Positions 26,625-35,480 of a stretch of DNA of 64,000 nucleotides are shown piece after piece; positions within the stretch are counted from its first letter, which is position 1; every line of letters starts with the position of its first letter. The stretch lies in NCBI GenBank assembly GCA_037190805.1, contig JBBCJR010000007.1, positions 62,001 through 126,000 on the forward strand, read 5' to 3'. Origin of the DNA: JBBCJR01 sp037190805 (GTDB lineage: Bacteria; Pseudomonadota; Alphaproteobacteria; Sphingomonadales; Sphingomonadaceae). The notes under the pieces are model-generated. The model had not been told where the DNA came from. It did no database searches and saw nothing but the letters and a program-made list of their open reading frames with translations. The position numbers and the translations under genes are program-made.

Positions 26625-27227
26625 CTAGACACCCCGCCGGATCAGGAAGATCGCATGCTCGGCACCAAGATTGGCGCCACGTGCCGAGCGTACCTGCCCA
26701 TCGGTCAGGAACCATGCCCTCTCGATCGCCAGGCCGCGATCGACGACGAACGCTTCGAAATCCTTGATCGTCAGCTGGTGAATATTGGGCGTCTCATACC
26801 AGCTGAGCGGCAGAACGTCCGTCACCGGCATCCGGCCCGTCGTGAGCAGCGCCAGCCGAATGCGCCAGTGGGCGAAGTTGGGGAAAGACACAAAGGCGCG
26901 CGGGGCGATGCGCAGCATCTCCGTCATTACCCGGTCGGGCGCGCGGGTGGTCTGAAGGGTCTGGCTGAGGATCGCATAATCGAACGTGTCCGACGGATAG
27001 TCGGCGAGGTCGGTGTCGGCATCGCCCTGCACCACCGCCAGCCCGCGCGCCACCGCGGCCGCGACGCCCGCGCGACTGATCTCGATCCCGCGCGCGTCCA
27101 CGCCCTTGCGGTCCCTCAGCGCCGCCATCAAGGCGCCGTCACCACAACCGATGTCGATGACACGCGCCTCTGACATCACATGATCGGCGATGATCGCGAG
27201 GTCGGAGCGAAGACCGGCGGTGTTCAT
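26625..27227 (-). CDS. metW: Methionine biosynthesis protein MetW
   Basis: A 200-residue class I methyltransferase fold. It begins NTAGLRSDLAIIADHVMSEARVIDIGCGDGALMAAL, with the SAM-binding motif DIGCGDG, and has the MetW hallmarks FDYAILSQTLQTTRAPDRVMTEMLRI and FVSFPNFAHWRIRL. MetW partners MetX in homoserine acetylation for methionine synthesis. The gene overlaps metX by four bases (ATGA), so translation is coupled. Confidence 0.94.
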   Translation of the reverse strand: MNTAGLRSDLAIIADHVMSEARVIDIGCGDGALMAALRDRKGVDARGIEISRAGVAAAVARGLAVVQGDADTDLADYPSDTFDYAILSQTLQTTRAPDRVMTEMLRIAPRAFVSFPNFAHWRIRLALLTTGRMPVTDVLPLSWYETPNIHQLTIKDFEAFVVDRGLAIERAWFLTDGQVRSARGANLGAEHAIFLIRRGV

Positions 27228-28348
27228 GCGCTTTCCCCGGCCCTCAGAAATCCGTCGATCACCCGGCTCATCTCCGGCGCGTCGAGCAGGAAGCTGTCAT
27301 GGCCGAAACCGCTGGAGATTTCGACGAAGCTGACCTTCGCGTTGGCGGCGATAAGGCCGTGGACGATCGCCCGCGACTCGGTGGTGGGATAGAGCCAGTC
27401 GCTGTCGAAGCTGATGACGCAGAACCGCGTCTGCGTGCCGCGAAAGGCATTGGCCAGCCGCCCGCCATGTTCCTCGGCCAGGTCGAAATAATCCATCGCC
27501 CGGGTGATATAGAGGTAGGAATTGGCGTCGAACCGGCTGACGAAGCTCAGTCCCTGATGACGCAGATAGGATTCGACCTGAAAATCGGCATCGAACCCCC
27601 AGCTGACGGCATCGCGACTTTGCAGCCGGCGGCCGAACTTCTCCGTCAGGCCGGCTTCGGACAGATAGGTGATATGCGCTGCCATGCGCGCGACGGCGAG
27701 ACCTGCCGACGGCGGCTCGCCATCGGCATAATAGTCGCCGCCCCGCCAGCGCGGATCGGCCATGATCGCCTGACGACCGACCTCGTGGAAAGCGATATTC
27801 TGGGCCGAATGACGCGCCGCGGCGGCGATCACGACCGCTGCCTCGACCCGATCGGGAAAGGTCGCCGCCCACTCAAGCACCTGCATCCCGCCCATCGAGC
27901 CGCCGACCGCCGCCTTCAGCCGCGCCACGCCGAGATGATCGAGCAGCATCGCCTGCGCCCGCACCATGTCTCGGATGGTGATGACCGGAAAGCGCATTGC
28001 GTAGGGGGCAGCAACCGCGGGATCGACCGACGCGGGCCCGGAGCTGCCCATGCAGGACCCGAGGACATTGGCGCAGATGATGAAATGCCGCGCCGGATCG
28101 ATGGGTTTGCCCGGTCCCACCATGCGCGTCCACCAGCCGGGCTTGCCGGTAATCGGGTGGGTCGAAGCGACATGCTGATCGCCGGTCAGCGCGTGGCAGA
28201 TCAGGATCGCGTTGCCGCCATCGGGCGCCAGCGCGCCATAGGTTTCGTAAGCGATGTCCACCGGTCCGAACGGCACGCCCGAATCGAGCCGCAGAGGCCC
28301 GTCGAGACGCACGCGCCGATCAAGGCCGAACCTCAGGTCGTCAGTCAT
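27224..28348 (-). CDS. metX: Homoserine O-acetyltransferase MetX
   Basis: A 374-residue alpha/beta hydrolase that transfers an acyl group (acetyl, or succinyl in some) to homoserine, the first committed step to methionine. The nucleophile is Ser151 in VGGSMGGMQ; the Asp and His of the triad lie in FDSDWLYP and SGFGHDSFLL near the end. Other landmarks are ICHALTGDQH and NVLGSCMGSSGP. The start at 28348 (MTDDLRFG) is chosen over a TTG 36 bases upstream, although no strong ribosome site is visible. It is followed by metW and divergent from hisC. Confidence 0.93.
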   Translation of the reverse strand: MTDDLRFGLDRRVRLDGPLRLDSGVPFGPVDIAYETYGALAPDGGNAILICHALTGDQHVASTHPITGKPGWWTRMVGPGKPIDPARHFIICANVLGSCMGSSGPASVDPAVAAPYAMRFPVITIRDMVRAQAMLLDHLGVARLKAAVGGSMGGMQVLEWAATFPDRVEAAVVIAAAARHSAQNIAFHEVGRQAIMADPRWRGGDYYADGEPPSAGLAVARMAAHITYLSEAGLTEKFGRRLQSRDAVSWGFDADFQVESYLRHQGLSFVSRFDANSYLYITRAMDYFDLAEEHGGRLANAFRGTQTRFCVISFDSDWLYPTTESRAIVHGLIAANAKVSFVEISSGFGHDSFLLDAPEMSRVIDGFLRAGESA

Positions 28349-28400
28349 TGGCTGCTGGATAGGGATTGCGGGCGCTAGGTTCAACTGGTGCAGTACATCC

Positions 28401-28424
28401 GCTTGCCAACGGACACGCTTGCCG
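28401..28424. promoter_or_regulatory. 8-bp direct repeats between metX and hisC
   Basis: CGCTTGCC occurs at 28401-28408 and again at 28417-28424, a 16-base period, in the 92-base divergent region. Closely spaced direct repeats suggest a regulator site for one or both genes, but nothing identifies the regulator, and chance cannot be excluded. Confidence 0.25.
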
Positions 28425-28440
28425 CCAAGACCCGCAGATC

Positions 28441-29547
28441 ATGACCGCTCCCGCTCCCAAGCCCTGGATCGACGCGATCGCGCCTTATGTGCCCGGTCGT
28501 TCCACCACCGACGATGGCCGCAAGGCGGTCAAGCTGTCCTCGAACGAGAGCCCGTTCGGTACCTCGCCCGCCGCCGTCGCCGCCTTCACAGAGGCGGCCG
28601 CCGAGCTGGCCCGCTACCCCGACGCTGGCGCCACCGCGCTGCGCGAGGCGATCGCGGCCGCGAACGGCCTCGACCCTGATCGCGTGATCTATGGCACCGG
28701 GTCGGACGAGCTGCTCCACATCGCCGCCGGGGCCTTCGCCGGTCAGGGCGACGAAGTGCTGTTCGTGCGTTACGGTTTCTCGGTCTACCCGATCGCGGCG
28801 CGCCGGGTCGGGGCGGTTCCGGTGGAAGCGCCCGACCACGACTATGCGACAGATGTCGACGCGCTTATCGCCCATGTCACGCCCCGGACGCGGGTGGTGT
28901 TCATCGCCAATCCCAACAATCCCACCGGCACGCATGCCGGACGGGGCGAGATCGCTCGCCTGCACGCCGCCCTGCCCGCCGACTGCCTGTTGGTCATCGA
29001 CCAGGCCTATGCCGAGTTCCTGGAACCGGAAGACGACGACGGCGGGCTGACGCTGGCGAAAACGGCATCCAACGTGCTGGTCACGCGCACCTTCTCCAAG
29101 ATCTTCGGCCTCGCCGCCGAGCGCATCGGCTGGGGCTATGGTCCCGCGCCGGTGATCGAGGCGATGCACAAGATCCGCGCGCCCTTCAACGTCACCGTCG
29201 CCGGCCAGAAAGCGGCGATCGCCGCGCTCGGCGACACCGGCTTCGTCGAGCGCAGTCGCACCCACAACCGCAAATGGCGGACCTGGCTGGAGGCGGAGAT
29301 TGCCGCGCTGGGGAACGCCGGCATCCGCGCCGTGCCGTCGAAGGCGAACTTCGTTCTCGTCACCTTTCCCGCCGATGGTCCGCTGACGGGGGAAGCGGCC
29401 TATAAGGGCCTGATGTCGGCGGGCTATATCGTTCGCTGGCTGCCGGGTCAGGGCCTGCCCAATGCATTGCGTATCTCGATCGGCACCGAGGACGAGATGA
29501 CGGGCATGATGGCCGCGCTGCGCGCGCTGGTCGCGGACGCCAGCTGA
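28441..29547 (+). CDS. hisC: Histidinol-phosphate aminotransferase
   Basis: A 368-residue class I/II aminotransferase that makes histidinol phosphate from imidazole acetol phosphate; homologues next to tyrA also serve aromatic amino-acid transamination. The landmarks are KLSSNESPFG at the start, YPDAGATALREAI, GTGSDELLH, ANPNNPTGT, DQAYAEF, and TFSKIFGLAAERIGW with the PLP lysine. The start at 28441 follows the family N-terminus; the longer frame reads into the divergent metX promoter. Its TGA overlaps the next ATG (TGATG), coupling it to tyrA. Confidence 0.93.
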   Translation: MTAPAPKPWIDAIAPYVPGRSTTDDGRKAVKLSSNESPFGTSPAAVAAFTEAAAELARYPDAGATALREAIAAANGLDPDRVIYGTGSDELLHIAAGAFAGQGDEVLFVRYGFSVYPIAARRVGAVPVEAPDHDYATDVDALIAHVTPRTRVVFIANPNNPTGTHAGRGEIARLHAALPADCLLVIDQAYAEFLEPEDDDGGLTLAKTASNVLVTRTFSKIFGLAAERIGWGYGPAPVIEAMHKIRAPFNVTVAGQKAAIAALGDTGFVERSRTHNRKWRTWLEAEIAALGNAGIRAVPSKANFVLVTFPADGPLTGEAAYKGLMSAGYIVRWLPGQGLPNALRISIGTEDEMTGMMAALRALVADAS

Positions 29548-30455
29548 TGCTGCCCTTCGCACGGGTGGCGGTGATCGGCCTGGGACTGATCGGTTCGTCG
29601 ATGACGCGGGCGATCAGGCACTATATGCCGACGGTTCGGGTCATCGGCCATGACGCCGATCCCGCCGTTCGTGCACGCGCGATCGAGCTGGACCTGGCAG
29701 ACGACATCGCCGACACCGCTGGCGCGGCCGTGATCGATGCCGACCTGGTGGTCCTGTGCGTACCGGTGGGCGCGATGAAGACCGTCGCCGCCGATATCGC
29801 CGACAGCCTGGCACCGGGCGTCGTCGTCTCCGACGTCGGCTCGGTGAAGGCCACGGTCGCCGCCGAGCTGACCGCTGCCCTGCCCGGCATCACCATCATC
29901 CCGGCCCATCCCGTCGCTGGCACCGAGCACAGCGGTCCCGACGCCGGCTTCGTGAACCTGTTCCGTAACCGCTGGTGCATCATCACGCCGATCGACGATG
30001 CCCACGCCACCGATGTCGAGCGGCTGAAAGCGTTCTGGACCAGGCTTGGCGCCAATGTTGATCTGATGGAGGTTCGCCATCATGATCTGGTGCTGGCAGT
30101 GACCAGTCACCTGCCGCACCTCATCGCCTACACGATCGTCGGCACCGCGTCCGATCTGGAAGACGTCACCCGGTCCGAAGTGATCAAATATTCGGCCGGC
30201 GGCTTTCGCGATTTCACCCGCATCGCCGCATCCGATCCGACGATGTGGCGGGATGTGTTCCTGAACAACAAAGACGCGGTGTTGGAGATGCTGCAACGTT
30301 TCTCCGAAGACATCACCGCCCTCCAGCGGGCGATCCGCTGGGGCGACGGCGACCAGCTGTTCGATCTGTTCACCCGCACCCGCGCCGTCCGCCGCTCGAT
30401 CGTCGAGCAGGGTCAGGACGATGCCGCGCCCGATTTCGGCCGTACGCACGATTAG
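29547..30455 (+). CDS. tyrA: Prephenate/arogenate dehydrogenase
   Basis: A 302-residue NAD(P)-dependent dehydrogenase of tyrosine synthesis. It starts with the Rossmann motif VAVIGLGLIGSSM and contains VSDVGSVKA, the HPVAGTEHSGP signature with the catalytic His, VTSHLPHLIAY and SAGGFRDFTRIA, all typical of TyrA. No chorismate mutase or ACT domain is attached. It is coupled to hisC by a one-base overlap, so both amino-transfer and dehydrogenation steps for aromatic amino acids are made together. Confidence 0.93.
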   Translation: MLPFARVAVIGLGLIGSSMTRAIRHYMPTVRVIGHDADPAVRARAIELDLADDIADTAGAAVIDADLVVLCVPVGAMKTVAADIADSLAPGVVVSDVGSVKATVAAELTAALPGITIIPAHPVAGTEHSGPDAGFVNLFRNRWCIITPIDDAHATDVERLKAFWTRLGANVDLMEVRHHDLVLAVTSHLPHLIAYTIVGTASDLEDVTRSEVIKYSAGGFRDFTRIAASDPTMWRDVFLNNKDAVLEMLQRFSEDITALQRAIRWGDGDQLFDLFTRTRAVRRSIVEQGQDDAAPDFGRTHD

Positions 30456-30609
30456 GGCGGGCCGCTCGAACGCACAGCGGTAGCCAGCCATAGCTCAACA
30501 GCGCGCCTGAACGGAGCGCACCGAGGTGAAGGCTCTTCGGCCTATCTGCACTACGATCGAAACAGGGAACGGCGACAGCGATCGAAGCCGCTGCCGCCGT
30601 CCAAGTTCT

Positions 30610-30643
30610 GCCGGGGCGGAGGCGCCATGGCCCCCGCCCCGGC
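30610..30643. terminator. GC-rich stem-loop between convergent tyrA and amidohydrolase genes
   Basis: GCCGGGGCGG (30610-30619) pairs perfectly with CCGCCCCGGC (30634-30643). There is no T-run, so it may be a weak or Rho-assisted terminator. It lies 14 bases beyond the stop of the minus-strand amidohydrolase. Confidence 0.5.
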
Positions 30644-30656
30644 CGCTATCCCTGCC

Positions 30657-32399
30657 TCAGTCGACGCTGCCGTGGACCAAGTTGCCGGCCAGGAAGGTCG
30701 CCTTGCAGGTCATGTCCTTCAGCTTCGCCGTCGGCGCGGTATAAAGGTCGGTATCCCACACCGCGAGATCGGCATATTTGCCGGGCTCGATCGTTCCGGT
30801 CTTCTTTTCCAGGAACACCTGCCGGGACGCCCAATCGGTATAGGAACGCAGCGCGACGTGAATGTCGACGCTCTCCTTCATGCCGAACGGCGTCGGTCCG
30901 TTGACGCCCAGCGCCGTCTCGCGCGCCACCGACGACCACAGGCCGTAGCGCGCCGGGATCGGCGTCACCGGATAGTCCGATCCGCCACCCCAGATGATCC
31001 CGCGATCGACGAACGTGCGCAACGGCTTCAGGCGCAGCGAACGCTCAGGCCCCAGGTTGCTGGAATAGGTGTCGCCCAGCCACCACATGAATGGCGCCTG
31101 CGCTTCCGGATAAGCCGTGTCGTAGGCCTTCTGAAGGCTGGCCATCATATCGATGGCGTGATCGGTCGGCACGTTGTCGTGGATAATCGAATGGCGCAGC
31201 TTCAGCCCCGGCTTGGCCTTTTCGACCTCGGCATACTTGTCGACGGTCCAGTCGATGCCACGATCGCCGATCGCGTGGATGCCGATGTGAAGGCCGGCAT
31301 TGTGATAGAGGTCGACCAGCTGGCTGGCCACATCGGGGGCGATCACCGGATAGCCCTTGTTGCCGACGTCGTGGCCGTGGAAATCCCTGCTCCAGTCATC
31401 ATGCATCCAGGCGGTGCGGGCGCCGCCGCTGCCGTCGAGACCGATCTTGATACCGCCGGAGATCAGATGGTCGTCGCCGGTGTCGGTGGTGGGATGGGTA
31501 ATCGGCGCAATGCGAGTTATCAGTTCCTGCGCCTCGGCGACGGTGCCGGGGGTCCGCCACAGCGCGAACACCCGGACGGGCAGCTTGCCTTGGGCCAGGA
31601 CCGCCTTGTAGGCATCCCAGGTCGGCTGGTGGATGCCGGGATCCTTGATCACCGTGACGCATTCGCTGGCATAATCCTGAGCCGCGCCCATGATGCCAGC
31701 CTGGAGCTGCTCAGGCGTGGTTTCCGGAATCAGATTGCGGAGCAATCCCTGCGCGGTTTCCTTGAAAACGCCGGTAGGCGTACCGTCAGGATTGCGATCG
31801 ATCGTCCCGCCCGCCGGATCCGGCGTGTCCTTGGTGATTCCCGCCAGCTTCATCGCGGCGGTGTTCGCGGTACCGTAATGCCCCATGGTGTGCGACACGA
31901 ACACGGGATTGTTCGGCGCGACTTCGTCCAGATCACTGGCGAGGATATAGCGGCGCTCATCCAGCTTGCCTTCATCCCAGCCCTGGCCCTTCACCCACTC
32001 GCCGGGGCGGGCCTGCGCGACCTTTTCCTTCACCATCCGTTTGACGTCGGCCATGTTCTTGACGCCGGGATAGGCGAGGTTGACCTGATACAGGTCCTGA
32101 ACCCCGCCCATCGCCATGTGGGCGTGCGTGTCCATCAGGCCCGGCGTCACCGTCATGCCCTTGAGGTCGACCTGCTTGGTCGCCGGACCCGCCAGCTTCG
32201 TGATATCCGCCGTGCTGCCGACGGCTGTGATCTTGCCGCCGGAAACAGCGATGGCCTGAGCGACGCTGTCCTTCGCGTCGACGGTCAGCACCTTACCGTT
32301 CAGTAGGATCATGTCGGGCGCCTGGGCGGCCGCCATCCCGCAGAGCGTGGTGGCCATGAGGGCCGTGACGCCCAGCTTGACCTTTCTCGAAATCGGCAT
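30657..32399 (-). CDS. Exported amidohydrolase (amidohydrolase 3, YtcJ-like)
   Basis: A 580-residue amidohydrolase with a signal peptide (MPISRKVKLGVTALMATTLCGMAAAQA), so probably periplasmic. The metal site is intact: GLMDTHAHM (HxH), HAIGDRGIDW, RHSIIHD and GSDYPVTP. The N- and C-terminal strands form the composite beta domain, ending in GKYADLAVWDTD. Members hydrolyse amides, formamides or cyclic imides; the substrate is not known here. It stands alone between convergent tyrA and a divergent small membrane protein. Contrast it with the degenerate relative at 58740-60125. Confidence 0.88.
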   Translation of the reverse strand: MPISRKVKLGVTALMATTLCGMAAAQAPDMILLNGKVLTVDAKDSVAQAIAVSGGKITAVGSTADITKLAGPATKQVDLKGMTVTPGLMDTHAHMAMGGVQDLYQVNLAYPGVKNMADVKRMVKEKVAQARPGEWVKGQGWDEGKLDERRYILASDLDEVAPNNPVFVSHTMGHYGTANTAAMKLAGITKDTPDPAGGTIDRNPDGTPTGVFKETAQGLLRNLIPETTPEQLQAGIMGAAQDYASECVTVIKDPGIHQPTWDAYKAVLAQGKLPVRVFALWRTPGTVAEAQELITRIAPITHPTTDTGDDHLISGGIKIGLDGSGGARTAWMHDDWSRDFHGHDVGNKGYPVIAPDVASQLVDLYHNAGLHIGIHAIGDRGIDWTVDKYAEVEKAKPGLKLRHSIIHDNVPTDHAIDMMASLQKAYDTAYPEAQAPFMWWLGDTYSSNLGPERSLRLKPLRTFVDRGIIWGGGSDYPVTPIPARYGLWSSVARETALGVNGPTPFGMKESVDIHVALRSYTDWASRQVFLEKKTGTIEPGKYADLAVWDTDLYTAPTAKLKDMTCKATFLAGNLVHGSVD

Positions 32400-32643
32400 T
32401 TCTTTCCTTCCCCGCTAGAAAATGAGCCGTTTTTTCCGACTCTCTTGGATATCCGCACAGTCTAGTACGTCGTTATGGCAGCGCAACAGCGTTTGCCAGG
32501 CGACGCGGGAGGACGGCGGATCCGGTCGGAATTGACGCCCCCCATCCACCTCGCCGATGATGGCAACCATCTGCTGAATCGGCAGGCGGAAAAGGACGAC
32601 CCGGCTATGGATCATCCGGTTGTCAGCTGACAGGTAAACGCTT

Positions 32644-32895
32644 GTGGGATCATCCATATCATTTCCCGACATCGTCGGTCTGGTCGGAGTGGCGGCATTT
32701 GTCACGGCATACGCCCTGCTTCAGCTGAACAAGCTCGGAAGCTCTGACAGGCGATATCTGCTTCTGAACGGGCTCGGCGCCGTCCTAGTCTTGGTGTCGC
32801 TTTTCTACAGCTTCAACCTTCCCTCATTTATCACGCAGATTCTGTGGCTGATATTCACTGCCGCCGGCTTCTGGAGATCTCGCTCCTCACTGTAG
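32644..32895 (+). CDS. Small membrane protein, CBU_0592-like
   Basis: An 83-residue protein with a GTG start and three hydrophobic helices: IVGLVGVAAFVTAYALLQL, LLLNGLGAVLVLVSLFYSF and ITQILWLIFTAAGFW. The pattern VG..AFV.AY.LLQL.K followed by YLLLNGLGA and FN.PSF matches the CBU_0592 family of small membrane proteins, of unknown function. It has no obvious operon partner. Confidence 0.75.
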   Translation: MGSSISFPDIVGLVGVAAFVTAYALLQLNKLGSSDRRYLLLNGLGAVLVLVSLFYSFNLPSFITQILWLIFTAAGFWRSRSSL

Positions 32896-33046
32896 GCGCG
32901 CGCCGCCCGAGAGAAATTGCACGAAGGCATGCGTCTGGCAGACGACGCAATAGATCGAGTGTCGGGACGGGAGATGTCTAACCAAGGGCACGGATTAGAC
33001 AAAAGAAGGCGCAAGTGATTGATTTACTTATCACGGCAAGGGCGGG

Positions 33047-33122
33047 TGGTGGAGCTGAGGGGAATCGAACCCCTGACCTCTGCAGTGCGATTGCAGCGCT
33101 CTCCCATCTGAGCTACAGCCCC
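33047..33122 (-). tRNA. tRNA-Ala (anticodon CGC)
   Basis: The minus strand gives a cloverleaf with acceptor GGGGCTG, D-arm TAGCTCAGATGGGAGAGC, anticodon stem CTGCA/TGCAG enclosing ATCGCAC (anticodon CGC), T-loop GTTCGATTC and 3' CCA. Length 76 bases. Confidence 0.95.
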
Positions 33123-33340
33123 GCGCCCTCGGCAGAGGCGTCCCTATAAGAGCCGTCGACAGCGTATGCAACGGGAAAGCCACGGGCGATGAATCGCCTC
33201 CACGGCCGGCCGTGTTGGACAGCTGCCGGGGAACCAGCCGCCCCCATAAATGGTTTATTGGAACGTGTTACGTGGGCACCGATGGCGCTTTCGCCGGCGG
33301 GGCACGCGGCACGAAATCCGCATCACCGAGGAGAATTGTC

Positions 33341-34174
33341 ATGGCTTATGACCGTTTCGGTCGCGATCCGGGATATGATCGCGGCGGCTATCGCGACCAT
33401 CAACAGGAACGCCGCATGCGACGCGGCTATTCCGGTCCTGATGCCAGATATGGCGAGACCTACGACAGGGATGAGCGAGGCTTTATCGACCGCGCCTCGG
33501 ACGAAGTTCGCTCCTGGTTCGGAGACGAGGAAGCGGATCAGCGGCGGCGGCTCGACGATCGCTATGACGAGCGCGCCGAGCGCCGCTATTATGGCGATTA
33601 CAGCAACCGCTGGAGCGAGCATGATTTCGACCAGGCGCGGGAGCGGATGCAGGCCAACCCTTTCAATCAGGGCCGGGGCTATGATCCCGACGCGCTGATG
33701 AACCGCGATCGGAATATGTCGAACCGACGCCGCCGCAATCCCGGCGACGATAATTACGGTTCGTGGCGGGATCGGCAGATGGAGGCGTTCGACCGCGACT
33801 ATGACGATTATCGCCGCGAACGGCAGAGCACGTTCGACAGCGATTTCGCAGCCTGGCGGACGACACGCGAGGGACAGCGCCAGTCGCTCGGCAAGGTGCG
33901 GGAGCACATGGACGTCGTCGGATCCGACGGCGAGCATGTCGGCACGGTCGACCATGTCCGTGGCGATCGCATCAAGCTGACCAGGAACGACAGCGATGCC
34001 GGTGGCCACCACCACAGCATCCCCTGCGGCTGGGTGTCGACGGTCGACACAAAGGTGACGCTCAACCGGCCGGCAGACGACGTCAAGCAGGGCTGGCGTG
34101 ACGAGGATAGCGGGAATGGCGACGAGGACCGTGGCGCCCACATCCTCAATCGGAGCTTCGCCGGAACGTATTGA
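33341..34174 (+). CDS. SWFGD / DUF2171 domain stress-type protein
   Basis: A 277-residue, highly charged protein with many Asp, Arg, Tyr and Gly. Residues 1-60 are low-complexity (RFGRDPGYDRGGYRDH). RASDEVRSWFGDEEA is the SWFGD motif, and the C-terminal DUF2171 part reads HMDVVGSDGEHVGTVDHVRGDRIKLTR ... HHHSIPCGWV, a PRC-barrel-like fold. The start at 33341 has GAGGAG upstream. A GGAAC-N17-GGTT sequence at 33230-33255 is a weak EcfG candidate, consistent with the stress association of such proteins. An intrinsic terminator follows directly. Confidence 0.8.
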   Translation: MAYDRFGRDPGYDRGGYRDHQQERRMRRGYSGPDARYGETYDRDERGFIDRASDEVRSWFGDEEADQRRRLDDRYDERAERRYYGDYSNRWSEHDFDQARERMQANPFNQGRGYDPDALMNRDRNMSNRRRRNPGDDNYGSWRDRQMEAFDRDYDDYRRERQSTFDSDFAAWRTTREGQRQSLGKVREHMDVVGSDGEHVGTVDHVRGDRIKLTRNDSDAGGHHHSIPCGWVSTVDTKVTLNRPADDVKQGWRDEDSGNGDEDRGAHILNRSFAGTY

Positions 34175-34192
34175 CCGGCGAGCGGACTGACG

Positions 34193-34225
34193 AAAAGGCG
34201 CGGTCGGCGACGGCCGCGCCTTTTT
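34193..34225 (+). terminator. Intrinsic terminator
   Basis: The stem AAAAGGCGCGG pairs with CCGCGCCTTTT around a ten-base loop and is followed by a T-run. It lies 18 bases after the stop of the SWFGD/DUF2171 gene, and its A-run side could also serve the opposite strand. Confidence 0.85.
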
Positions 34226-34305
34226 CGATGCCCATCAACGACCCGTTGCACCTGTCGGCGGGGTCGGGCATTGGCCTTGCTATATCAACCATGGAGCGTC
34301 CAGCC

Positions 34306-35430
34306 ATGCCCAGCCGTCCCCCGTTTCGTGCCGATCATGTCGGCAGCCTGCTGCGTCCGCGCTATCTTCTCGAAGCTCGGGAGCAGGCGAGGAAGGGCGA
34401 GATCGACCGTGCCGGGCTGGCCGAGGTCGAAGACCGCGCGGTGCGCGAAATCATCGCCTTTCAGGAAGATGTCGGCCTCAAGGGCGTCACTGACGGCGAG
34501 GCGCGGCGCGCATCGTGGCACATGGACTTCCTCTACCAGATCGGCGGGGTCGAAAAGGAGACCTCGGACCTGTCCGTGCGCTTTCACAATCAGGGCGGTG
34601 ATATCGAGTTCACGCCCTCGGCGCTGGCGGTACGCGACAAACTGTCGCTGCGTTCGACCATCTTTGAACGCGATTTCCTGTTCCTGAAGGACAATGTGTC
34701 GTCCGGATCGACACCGAAGCTGACCATTCCGTCGCCGTCGATGATGCATTATCGTGGCGGCCGCGACGCGGTCAGCGAGACCGTCTATCCCGACATGGAC
34801 CTGTTCTACGCCGATCTCAGCCGCGTCTATGCGGAAGAGATCGCGGCGCTGGGCAAGGTCGGCTGCACCTATCTTCAGCTTGATGACACCAGCCTCGCCT
34901 ATCTGAACGATCCCGAGCAGCGGAAGATGATCGGCGAGCAGGGCGGCGACCCCGAAAAGCAACACCTTATCTACATCAAGCTGATCAACGAGGCCGTGAA
35001 GGCAAAGCCCGCCGACATGACCATCACGACCCATCTTTGCCGGGGCAATTTCCGGTCGAGCTGGGTTGCTTCAGGCAGCTACGATTATGTGGCAGATGCA
35101 CTGTTCAACGAATTGAATATCGATGGTTATTTCCTCGAGTTCGACGATGAGCGCTCTGGCGGATTCGAGCCGCTGCGCCTGCTGCCCAAGGGGCACAAGC
35201 GTGTCGTCCTGGGTCTCGTCACCACCAAGCGCGGCGAACTGGAGCAGCGCGACGAGATCCTGCGCCGGATCGAGGCGGCGTCAAAATTCGCCCCGCTCGA
35301 CCAGCTCTGCCTCAGCCCGCAATGCGGCTTTTCTTCGACCTATGAGGGCAACGACATCACCCTCGACCAGCAGCGCGCCAAGCTGGCAATGATCGTCGAC
35401 ATTGCGAAAGAGGTCTGGGGCGAGCTGTAA
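34306..35430 (+). CDS. MetE-like cobalamin-independent methionine synthase family protein
   Basis: A 374-residue protein matching the C-terminal catalytic half of MetE (the YxjG-type short family). It begins PFRADHVGSLLRPRYLLEAR. The methyltransferase-type landmarks are LQLDDTSLAYL, THLCRGNF with a His and a Cys of the zinc site, FLEFDDERSGGFEPLR and the C-terminal CLSPQCGFSST with the last Cys ligand. It may use methyl donors other than methyltetrahydrofolate triglutamate. The start at 34306 has GGAG upstream; 34291 is an alternative. Confidence 0.85.
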   Translation: MPSRPPFRADHVGSLLRPRYLLEAREQARKGEIDRAGLAEVEDRAVREIIAFQEDVGLKGVTDGEARRASWHMDFLYQIGGVEKETSDLSVRFHNQGGDIEFTPSALAVRDKLSLRSTIFERDFLFLKDNVSSGSTPKLTIPSPSMMHYRGGRDAVSETVYPDMDLFYADLSRVYAEEIAALGKVGCTYLQLDDTSLAYLNDPEQRKMIGEQGGDPEKQHLIYIKLINEAVKAKPADMTITTHLCRGNFRSSWVASGSYDYVADALFNELNIDGYFLEFDDERSGGFEPLRLLPKGHKRVVLGLVTTKRGELEQRDEILRRIEAASKFAPLDQLCLSPQCGFSSTYEGNDITLDQQRAKLAMIVDIAKEVWGEL

Positions 35431-35456
35431 GATTCGATCCACAGGTGTCGGAACGG

Positions 35457-35476
35457 GGGGGAAGCTCGCTTCCCCC
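35457..35476. terminator. Stem-loop between convergent genes
   Basis: GGGGGAAG pairs with CTTCCCCC around a CTCG tetraloop. It sits between the MetE-like gene (plus) and the hypothetical gene (minus), five bases before the latter's stop. No T-run, so efficiency is uncertain. Confidence 0.55.
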
Positions 35477-35480
35477 ACCC

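Noticed and set aside
28349..28440. SAM-II riboswitch in front of metX
   Set aside because: The expected pseudoknot pieces are not visible in the 92-base leader on the minus strand.
28381..29562. Long minus-strand frame opposite hisC
   Set aside because: It mirrors hisC almost exactly and carries no signature of its own.
30627..32306. 559-codon plus-strand open frame opposite the amidohydrolase
   Set aside because: It lies wholly antisense to a gene with clear family motifs. Its protein is His/Arg-rich with no known pattern, as expected for the antisense phase of GC-rich coding DNA.
33230..33255. EcfG promoter before the SWFGD gene
   Set aside because: GGAAC-N17-GGTT has a mismatch in the -10 core and lies 86 bases from the start, so it is mentioned in the gene entry only and not listed as a feature.
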